In this document: positions 62,501-64,000 of the stretch, piece by piece | How the letters are laid out: every line of letters starts with the position of its first letter | How positions within the stretch are numbered: the first letter of the stretch is position 1 | DNA from: Branchiostoma floridae | Taxonomy: Eukaryota; Chordata; Leptocardii; Amphioxiformes; Branchiostomatidae | Direction of reading: 5' to 3' | Length of the DNA: 64,000 nt | Assembly: GCF_000003815.2 (NCBI RefSeq) | Contig: NC_049984.1 | Span: 23,406,581-23,470,580 of the forward strand | Made by a program: the position numbers and the translations under genes | Notes under the pieces: generated by a model | Database searches by the model: none | Seen by the model: only the letters and a program-made list of their open reading frames with translations | Told to the model about the DNA's origin: nothing

Positions 62501-63981
62501 CGAAATTTTGTACTGATAATAAGTCATGTAGATTTAGCTTCAATGATGAATAAGAGTTGTCGTTCTTGCATATTTTACAGCTACAGGGACCAGGCTAAAC
62601 AGGATGCTTCAGTGGTGGCCTCCAGAGTTACTCAGATCTTGTCTTCCATTGGAAGGGTAAGCTTTTGTACCCAATGTAAGATTAAGATGATGTGTGATAA
62701 GTCAATGCTCCAGTCATTTCTTCACAAAGTATCATTAAGCTGAGTCATTACACAGTACCATTGAGACAAATGGTTTAATTTTGTATATTTTGTATACTGT
62801 AAGGCATTTAAGTTCAAGGGATTTACTTTCGCGGTAGCGGGAAAATGGAGTGTTTGCGGTAACATCATATAGACTGTAGGCAAAAACTATTATGAAAAGA
62901 ATGTTCGCCACTGGTTTTAAGTTTGTGGTGAAGTGGCCACAGTGAAAACTGCGAACATAAAACCATCGCAAACATTTCTGCATTTACAGACTGAATAACA
63001 GACAATGTTTTGGTAACCATCTGTCACCTTCCTCAAGGCAATACTGACTGGGTATTTTACATACACTGCAGATAGGTGTTGCTGCTAACAAACAGTCCCA
63101 ATCATCTGTTAGCAGTGACCACCTTCATTCTAACAATTATCACGATGTATCATTTCAGTGATACTTTCGTATTTTTTGCCTTCCCATACAGCCGTCACAC
63201 TGCATTTCAGAAGAGGCCATAAGGTTATTTTGTGAGTAGACAATCTGTGCTGTTTCGGTTTAGTTTGTAATTTTGTGTGATTTTTTTAATACTCAAATAA
63301 AGAAATGAAATTTAAAGCATATTCATATTTTTTATTTAACCAGACTACATGTATCATTACATCCATCCATGCAGGCCGGAATGCAGCTTTCTTGAGAGTG
63401 GTGAGGACTCGATCATTGGAAGAAGAGTACAACCCAGAGAAGGCCTGTGTGAATGAAATGGGTAAATTTCGTTATATAAATTCAGACTTTTTCCCTTTTT
63501 TCTCATCACACTTTCTTTAGAAACAGAAATAACTATATAATGGAAAATTTACAACTGCTAAATATAACGTTACCACAAACAGACCAAAACCCATACCTCC
63601 CCATACTAGCAGGCTCTTCTACTGATCTCATGACCTACTCTATCATGTCTGAAAAAATGACTAGTTCTACCACTTCTGAGCTTTACTTTCTGTCACTCTC
63701 ACAAAGCTGACCCAAATGTGATTGACACCATTTTCCCGCTCACTTCCAGCCAGTCACACCAAAAGTGAAACCTGACAGTACACAGAGGACAAAAATTTTT
63801 CAAGCTCTGATTTATGTGGCAGGTAGGGATATTGTCCTTTAGGACAGGTGAATGATATATATTAAGTCTATTCCTGTATATTCTCCAGGTGTGCAGTTGG
63901 AGAACCCAGACAGTGAGATCACCCTGTATATCATGCTGAGGGCTGTGGACAAGTTCCAACAGCAATACGGCAGATATCCAG
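22090..63981 (+). CDS. NAE1: NAE1/APPBP1, regulatory subunit of the NEDD8-activating enzyme (gene span, incomplete at 3' end)
   Basis: NAE1 pairs with UBA3 to adenylate NEDD8 and pass it to UBE2M, driving cullin neddylation. Eighteen exons are joined with fully consistent phases: 22090-22151, 23857-23960, 24413-24473, 25145-25175, 25604-25675, 26189-26268, 46806-46915, 53797-53906, 54656-54718, 59288-59351, 60367-60458, 61326-61385, 61822-61882, 62092-62164, 62581-62656, 63192-63231, 63375-63461, 63889-63981. They give 446 residues and one base; the human protein has 534, so the last exons lie to the right. Diagnostic stretches are [60 protein letters not shown] and [15 protein letters not shown]. 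No stop or frameshift is seen. Confidence 0.97.
22521..23592. mobile_element. piggyBac-like non-autonomous element (TTAA-flanked)
   Basis: The left end TTAACCCTCTCAACACG and right end GTGTTGAGAGGGTTAA are perfect inverted repeats beginning with TTAA, the target signature of piggyBac elements. The 1.07-kb interior has no transposase. It lies in NAE1 intron 1. Confidence 0.75.
23589..23835. mobile_element. TTAA-type MITE, GGATATATCC family
   Basis: It begins at the TTAA shared with the preceding element and contains CCAGGGTTGGCTGCTGACC and several GGATATATCC palindromes. A copy in opposite orientation lies at 29950-30187. It ends just before the acceptor of NAE1 exon 2 (23857). Confidence 0.6.
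25815..26085. repeat. Fold-back repeat (~120-bp arms)
   Basis: The left arm containing GGAATGAGCAATCCACTGC and the right arm containing GGTGGATTGCTCATTGTTTG are inverted copies, as are the inner GAGCAGTGGATCAT and ATGATCCACTGCTGAC. It lies in NAE1 intron 5, between exons 5 and 6. Confidence 0.7.
26415..27356. other. Assembly gap (942 N)
   Basis: The gap sits within NAE1 intron 6, about 150 bp after exon 6. Readable sequence from 27357 to 27980 shows no exon. Confidence 0.99.
27985..28335. mobile_element. MITE, GGCCACACCAA family
   Basis: GGCCACACCAATGG near 28006 is mirrored by AATTTGGTGTGGCC near 28317-28331. A related element with matching ends is at 35228-35608. Confidence 0.55.
28395..28660 (-). 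repeat. tRNA-derived SINE-like element, reverse orientation
   Basis: On the minus strand, a tRNA-like head with A-box-like TGGTTAGGGTGTTTGGTCC and B-box-like GAGTTTGAATCAGC is followed by the usual CTTTGGGAAAGGCAC body. Confidence 0.65.
28956..29160. mobile_element. Hairpin MITE, CACTGCA(T/C)(G/A)AAAACTC ends
   Basis: The left end CACTGCATGAAAACTCAAAT plus TTCCGGGAATTTCTGGG is mirrored by CCCAGAAATTCCCGGAAATT plus TGAGTTTTTGTGCAGTG. The arms extend about 80 bp and nearly meet. It lies just downstream of the discoidin gene stop codon. Confidence 0.8.
29200..29358 (-). CDS. Discoidin gene, last exon of domain 2
   Basis: The exon encodes [20 protein letters not shown], then [20 protein letters not shown] and [12 protein letters not shown] with a TAA stop at 29200-29202. 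An internal GCAG/GTGGGC at 29220 sits exactly where the equivalent domain-1 exon has its donor, so it may alternatively be spliced to a further exon, perhaps in the gap at 26415-27356. Confidence 0.8.
   Translation of the reverse strand: MFGGNFDKVTAVRHIFAQPFRARYVRVRPRSWHNYISLRMELLECAGGLIGP
29200..44556 (-). CDS. Secreted protein with two tandem F5/8 type C (discoidin) domains (gene span)
   Basis: Exons from 5' to 3' are 44556-44479, 37071-37026, 35099-34912, 33477-33319, 32753-32615, 31020-30842, 30352-30191 and 29358-29200 (stop TAA), giving 369 residues with consistent phases. Residues 1-20 ([19 protein letters not shown]) are a signal peptide. Domain 1 (about 43-203) starts [20 protein letters not shown] and ends FELLECG; domain 2 (about 206-363) starts [20 protein letters not shown] and ends MELLECAG. 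Each domain is split into three exons at equivalent places (188/159/139 and 179/162/139+), a sign of internal duplication. The family binds phospholipids, glycans or matrix at the cell surface. The whole gene lies in NAE1 intron 6 on the opposite strand. Orthology is not assigned. Confidence 0.88.
29698..29937. mobile_element. Fold-back MITE, TTAGCCTCCATAGCAGGC ends
   Basis: The termini TTAGCCTCCATAGCAGGC and GCCTGCTATGGAGGCTAA are perfect inverted repeats. The arms continue with TAATACACTTTTGCTGGCC and its mirror. A (AAAC)n tract lies in the loop. Confidence 0.8.
29950..30187. mobile_element. TTAA-type MITE abutting a splice donor
   Basis: This is the opposite-orientation relative of 23589-23835, with GGATATATCC palindromes and CAGCCAACCCTGGC. 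Its terminal TTAA (30182-30185) begins five bases inside the intron whose donor is at 30190 (minus strand CAG/GTATC then TTAACCC). Confidence 0.65.
30191..31020 (-). CDS. Discoidin gene, first two exons of domain 2
   Basis: 31020-30842 encodes [20 protein letters not shown] through [13 protein letters not shown]; 30352-30191 encodes [20 protein letters not shown], then [16 protein letters not shown] and DNKGNPQ. The IDLG, GIVTQG and WVTSY-IQY motifs are characteristic of F5/8 type C domains. Donors are GTACGT and GTATCT. Confidence 0.93.
30395..30625 (+). repeat. tRNA-derived SINE-like element
   Basis: A tRNA-like head with GGTCTGGACTTCGATACTC is followed by GAGAAAGGCACTTTAAAC and CACCCAGGTGTAAAAATGGG. 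It is intronic to the discoidin gene. Confidence 0.65.
30660..30815 (-). repeat. tRNA-derived SINE-like element, reverse orientation
   Basis: Read on the minus strand, CCTGTAGCTCAATTGGTAGC resembles an A box and CCCCGGTTTAATCCTGGG a B box. It resembles the head of the element at 3238. Confidence 0.6.
31158..31322. mobile_element. Small palindromic MITE
   Basis: AAGGTGCCAGATTATAACCT plus GTGTCGCCCCCTGTCTC is mirrored by GAGACGGGGGGCGACACAGG plus TTATCTGGCACCTT. It is about 165 bp and has no ORF. Confidence 0.8.
32513..32588. repeat. (CA)n microsatellite
   Basis: CA/CG-CA repeats end about 27 bp before the donor of the discoidin exon at 32615. Confidence 0.95.
32615..33477 (-). CDS. Discoidin gene, second and third exons of domain 1
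   Basis: 33477-33319 encodes [20 protein letters not shown], then [20 protein letters not shown] and YYSTDGGPK; 32753-32615 encodes [20 protein letters not shown], then [20 protein letters not shown] and ELLECG. Both have good splice sites (GTAAGT and GTACTG donors). Confidence 0.94.
32805..33400 (-). repeat. Tandem array of a discoidin exon's 3' end and donor, ~115-bp unit
   Basis: Downstream of the true donor (33319) are four more copies of the last ~80 nt of the exon ([26 protein letters not shown]) with their splice donor, at 33204, 33089, 32974 and 32853. Spacing is 115, 115, 115 and 121 bp. Donors read GTAAGT (33319, 32853) or GCAAGT (the three middle copies). Confidence 0.93.
33632..33826. 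mobile_element. Decayed copy of the TACTGTAAATGC MITE
   Basis: TACCGTAAATGCCTTAATGT starts it and AAAACTGCAAAAGTTTCGAG plus AATTACAGTA ends it. The right end matches the start of the adjacent 52-bp repeat unit. Confidence 0.6.
33826..34911 (-). repeat. Minisatellite, 52-bp unit, ~20 copies, ending at a splice donor
   Basis: The plus-strand unit is ACAACTGCAAAAGTTTCAAG, AATCACAGTATGTTGAACAA, ACCTCAATTCTT. The last copy runs into the discoidin exon at 34912, so the true donor (GAG/GTTTGTTCAACAT) is itself part of the repeat. On the minus strand most units present a GAG/GTTTGT donor-like site and an AACTTTTGCAG acceptor-like site. Confidence 0.93.
34912..35099 (-). CDS. Discoidin gene, first exon of domain 1
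   Basis: The exon encodes [20 protein letters not shown], then [20 protein letters not shown] and [13 protein letters not shown]. The C-A-x-x-x-P-x-GM-E-S-G start and the QQWIE end are typical of an F5/8 type C domain start. Confidence 0.93.
35158..35690. mobile_element. MITE (GGCCACACCAA ends) flanked by a ~75-bp duplication
   Basis: The core 35228-35608 has ends TTAAGGCCACACCAATTCT and AATTTGGTGTGGCCTTAAG. Outside it, TGCATTAACCTCTCTCACC followed by TAGGGGTTCC occurs on both sides (35170 and 35614), so the flank is duplicated or the unit is composite. It lies in the discoidin intron between exons 2 and 3. Confidence 0.65.
35700..37025. other. Discoidin intron sequence without recognised elements
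   Basis: The stretch is AT-rich. No exon, RNA gene or repeat with defined ends was recognised in it. Confidence 0.5.
37026..37071 (-). CDS. Discoidin gene, linker micro-exon
   Basis: This 46-nt exon encodes [15 protein letters not shown] and one base. It joins the signal peptide exon (phase 0) to domain 1 (phase 1) without breaking frame. The acceptor is TTTTTAACAG and the donor GTATGT. Confidence 0.75.
37551..37762. mobile_element. Palindromic MITE, TACTGTAAATGC/CGCGG family
   Basis: TACTGTAAATGCAGAAATGT and GTTCGCGGTGG at the left pair with CCCCGCGAACTTAAAAACA near the right end. Confidence 0.8.
38325..38575. repeat. Fold-back repeat with three arms
   Basis: CAAAAGCTGGCAGAGGAGTG is followed by its inverted copy CTCCTCTGCCAGCTTTGATA and a third arm (CACTCCTCTGCCAGCTTTT). 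The phrase GCTACCATAGGATCTGCTTG recurs next to the arms. Confidence 0.7.
38727..39090. mobile_element. Fold-back MITE, TACCGGTAC/GGTCCAGGTCCGG family
   Basis: It has AGGGGTAGGTAC at one end and CCCCACCCCTAG at the other, with multiple GGACCTGGACCTGA motifs and GTACCGGTAC. Relatives are at 39405-39815, 41299-41704 and 59468-59900, with a fragment at 54490-54575. Confidence 0.75.
39405..39815. mobile_element. Fold-back MITE, TACCGGTAC family, second copy
   Basis: It starts CTAGGGATGAGGATCAGGTC and ends CCGTACCGGTACACAGCC. The interior shares GGTCCATTTCACT and TTTGGTGGAGTATT with the other copies. Confidence 0.7.
40390..41095. repeat. Degenerate tandem repeat, ~115-bp unit, about 6 copies
   Basis: Each unit contains GATGGCTCTGTGGGTCAC, a T-rich stretch with TTCCATT, ACTGTGGTTTACGATAT, and GCATC(C/A)TGCGGATTCACG. 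Copies differ by indels. It is in the discoidin first intron. Confidence 0.85.
41299..41704. mobile_element. Fold-back MITE, TACCGGTAC family, third copy
   Basis: It begins CTAGGAGTGGGTACCAGTAC and ends TTACCGATACCCAGCCCTA; the ends are inverted copies. Confidence 0.75.
42165..42540 (-). pseudogene. 5'-truncated LINE fragment (C-terminal region of a reverse transcriptase ORF)
   Basis: The minus-strand frame reads [20 protein letters not shown], then [20 protein letters not shown] and [20 protein letters not shown]. This follows the post-RT pattern of non-LTR retrotransposons, where R-W-x-x-x-GH-I-L-R-M is typical. No RT core precedes it. It comes from a different lineage than the intact element at 55198. 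Confidence 0.7.
43525..43740. mobile_element. Palindromic MITE, TATCCGTGGGGTAAC family
   Basis: CCTTTATCCGTGGGGTAACC is mirrored by GTTACCCCACGGATAAAGG. This is the best-preserved copy of this family in the window. Confidence 0.8.
44233..44396. mobile_element. Fold-back repeat, CCAACAAGCTTTCG ends
   Basis: ACCAACAAGCTTTCGTTCAG plus TCCTCTGATCC is mirrored by GGATCAGAGGACTGATCGAA plus ATCTTGTTGGT. Half of a related element is at 60588-60685. Confidence 0.7.
44479..44556 (-). CDS. Discoidin gene, signal peptide exon
   Basis: ATG at 44556 starts [26 protein letters not shown], with a clear hydrophobic core and Gly/His-rich end. The donor is GTAAGT. Sequence upstream in the same frame has no earlier ATG before a stop. 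Confidence 0.85.
45753..46200. mobile_element. MITE with CAGGGCTCGAAATA ends, internally duplicated
   Basis: The ends are CAGGGCTCGAAATAC and GTATTTCGAGCCGTG. A ~105-bp right-hand block (ATGGACCAGTG through CCAATTTTACCTGCACTAAC) occurs twice in tandem, making it longer than the copy at 16649. Confidence 0.8.
46806..54718 (+). CDS. NAE1: NAE1 exons 7-9
   Basis: 46806-46915 encodes [20 protein letters not shown] and [16 protein letters not shown]; 53797-53906 encodes [20 protein letters not shown] and [17 protein letters not shown]; 54656-54718 encodes [21 protein letters not shown]. Phases match. Exon 7 joins exon 6 across the 20.5-kb intron that holds the discoidin gene. Confidence 0.96.
46938..47278. 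mobile_element. hAT-like MITE with perfect 8-bp target-site duplication
   Basis: GACTATAG occurs exactly at both flanks (46930-46937 and 47279-47286). The termini are CAGGGCTCTAGCCAGC and GCTGGCTAGAGCCCTA. The eight-base duplication and CAGGG-type ends fit the hAT superfamily. It starts 22 bp after NAE1 exon 7. Confidence 0.88.
50897..50931. repeat. (GT)n followed by a G homopolymer
   Basis: About nine GT units are directly followed by ~17 G. This could fold as a G-quadruplex on the plus strand and is prone to sequencing error. Confidence 0.9.
51807..52021. mobile_element. Palindromic MITE, TACTGTAAATGC/CGCGG family
   Basis: TACTGTAAATGCAGAAATGA and TTCGCGGTTTTCGCGGTGG pair with CTACCGCGAAATTAAATCCC and the terminal AAATGCATAATTTTACAATA. 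Confidence 0.8.
53480..53660 (-). repeat. tRNA-derived SINE-like element, reverse orientation
   Basis: Minus-strand reading gives a head with AGTACTGGGTTTGAATTC and the CCTTTGGGAAAAGTACAC body, like the elements at 28395 and 30395. Confidence 0.6.
54310..54490. repeat. Minisatellite, ~29-bp unit, about 6 copies
   Basis: The unit GATTGGCTGACAGTTGATTA plus GTGCTACCT repeats with one or two differences per copy. It is in NAE1 intron 8. Confidence 0.93.
55198..59007 (+). mobile_element. Full-length APE-type non-LTR retrotransposon (LINE)
   Basis: A ~3.8-kb insertion sits in NAE1 intron 9 in sense orientation. The 9-mer ATAATGTTG lies at 55189-55197 and again at 59008-59016, the likely target-site duplication. 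The order is a ~0.4-kb GC-rich 5' region, one long ORF (endonuclease, reverse transcriptase, terminal zinc-knuckle-like motif), and a short 3' tail ending GGAAGGATGCCTACA. There is no poly(A) tract and no separate ORF1. An intact frame and TSD argue for recent insertion. The clade is not assigned; RTE-, CR1- and I-like groups share these domains. Confidence 0.9.
55668..58958 (+). CDS. LINE ORF: APE endonuclease plus reverse transcriptase
   Basis: The frame is open from about 55572 to the TGA at 58956-58958, roughly 1,100 residues. Endonuclease motifs, in order, are [50 protein letters not shown] and [12 protein letters not shown] motifs are [90 protein letters not shown] with the FADD catalytic pair, and [11 protein letters not shown]. 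The C-terminus has [20 protein letters not shown] and a [21 protein letters not shown] zinc-binding motif. The first in-frame ATG is at 55833, inside the endonuclease motif WNVRTM, so the true start is unclear (non-ATG, or lost). Confidence 0.93.
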   Translation: MGTDPSRSACFIGCLELRVLLDKWIVCRAPDKQESKEKRRQKTQPIRIGSWNVRTMRTGLSDDLTVIEDIRKTAAIDRELYRLNIDIVALQETRLPDSGSLKEDSYTFFWQGKGMEETREHGVGFAVRNTLLHMIEPPTGGTERIITLRLFTHEGPVNLLCVYAPTLQATSEVKDQFYGQLDSAIKKIPVSEHIFILGDFNARVGTDHESWQTVLGHHGIGKMNENGQRLLELCCYHNLCVTNTFFQNKAIHKASWRHPRSQRWHQLDLVITRRTSLNSVCNTRAYHSADCDTDHSLIAARIKLRPKKLHHTKKKGQPKIDVSKTMLPDRNQKFLECLEGTLNNIQPQDAEHRWETLSKTIYSAAAQSYGKKERKNTDWFEAYISELEPVMDTKRKALVSYKQNPSSQNLQALKAARHEAQRVSRRCANNYWLLLSERIQLASATGDIRRMYEGIKQATGKPIKKSAPLKAKSGEIITDKDKQMARWVEHYLDIYSTENSVSQDALDNIEDFSVLAELDAEPTIEELSKAIDSMSNGKAPGEDNIPAEIIKSGKSVLLEPLHELLRLCWKEGKVPQSMRNSKIVTLYKNKGDRTDCNSYRGISLLSIVGKVFAKVVLTRLQVLADRVYPESQCGFRAERSTTDMIFSVRQLQEKCREQQRPLYIAFIDLTKAFDLVSRRGLFQLLRKIGCPPQLLDIIISFHEDMKGVVSFDGETSEPFAIRSGVKQGCVLAPTLFGIFFSLLLKSAFGHSTQGVHLHTRSDGKLFNLARLRAKTKVRSVLIRDMLFADDAALVTHVEDELQQLLNQFAHACSEFALTISIKKTVVMGQDVPQPPVVTIGSEALEVTDHFTYLGSTVTSNLSLDKEIDRRIARAAGVMTKLGTRVWNNSHLTLNTKLEVYRSCVLSTLLYGSETWTTYAKQENRLESFHLRCLRRILGISWRDRVPNTTVLERSCSLSIHLLLCQRRLRWLGHVSRMKDGRIPKDILFGELATGKRPVGRPALRFRDVCKRDLKLTDIDPASWEQIAADRNRWRHTVKDGLAKGQERRTEHLESRRRKRKEKPQQGNPSAFICPNCGRDCHARIGLQSHSRRCQPP
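59288..63981 (+). CDS. NAE1: NAE1 exons 10-18
   Basis: The exons encode [134 protein letters not shown](C); [20 protein letters not shown]; and [31 protein letters not shown]. Exon 16 (63192-63231) ends at TTATTTT/GTGAGT, the choice that restores LFCRNAAFL across the junction. The coding sequence continues past the window. Confidence 0.96.
59468..59900. mobile_element. Fold-back MITE, TACCGGTAC family, fourth copy
   Basis: It begins CTAGGGGTTGTACCGGTACA and ends CTGTACTGATACCCAGCCCT. It is in NAE1 intron 10, 116 bp after exon 10. Confidence 0.75.
62795..62988. mobile_element. Palindromic MITE, TACTGTAAATGC/CGCGG family
   Basis: TACTGTAAGGCATTTAAGTT and TTCGCGGTAGCGGG pair with the right end AACATTTCTGCATTTACA. 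It is in NAE1 intron 15. Confidence 0.75.
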
Positions 63982-64000
63982 GTGAGATATAGGTGGAAAT

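Noticed and set aside
63232-63236. Alternative donor TGTGA/GTAGAC for NAE1 exon 16
   Set aside because: It would shift the frame; GTGAGT at 63232 gives the conserved LFCRNAAFL junction.

Overview
The window is animal nuclear DNA. It has GT-AG spliced genes with small exons and large introns, (CA)n microsatellites, minisatellites, many short inverted-repeat transposons, tRNA-derived SINEs, an APE-type LINE and two assembly gaps (18540-19425 and 26415-27356). The protein sequences and repeat style suggest an invertebrate deuterostome, most likely an amphioxus (Branchiostoma). That assignment is an inference from recognition, not a database result.

Layout. (1) 1-9700: repeat-rich DNA holding one exon of a glutathione peroxidase-like gene (4932-5174, minus), whose catalytic selenocysteine position reads serine, and a weakly supported plus-strand terminal exon near 8931-9130. 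(2) 9783-21683, minus: the eIF2alpha kinase HRI/EIF2AK1. Nearly all of the kinase C-lobe is readable and the splice phases of nine consecutive exon blocks agree except at the far 5' end. One 1.9-kb exon encodes a huge kinase insert with seven DTIPWE-type repeats between two copies of a ~125-residue segment. Exons for the glycine loop and catalytic lysine are not visible and probably lie in the first gap. (3) 21684-22089: a ~0.4-kb head-to-head interval that should be the shared promoter. (4) 22090 to beyond the right edge, plus: NAE1 (APPBP1), the regulatory subunit of the NEDD8 E1 enzyme. Eighteen phase-consistent exons give 446 residues before the window ends. (5) Inside the 20.5-kb NAE1 intron 6, on the opposite strand, lies a complete-looking spliced gene (29200-44556) for a secreted protein with two tandem F5/8 type C (discoidin) domains. 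(6) NAE1 intron 9 carries a full-length LINE (about 55198-59007) with a 9-bp target-site duplication.

The two head-to-head genes both act in protein homeostasis: HRI inhibits translation under heme or mitochondrial stress, and NAE1 starts neddylation of cullin ligases. Shared regulation is possible but is inferred from layout only. The most unusual content is the repeat-built HRI kinase insert, the Ser-for-Sec peroxidase, and three independent minisatellites that have each amplified a splice junction (HRI acceptor at 20394; discoidin donors at 33319 and 34912).
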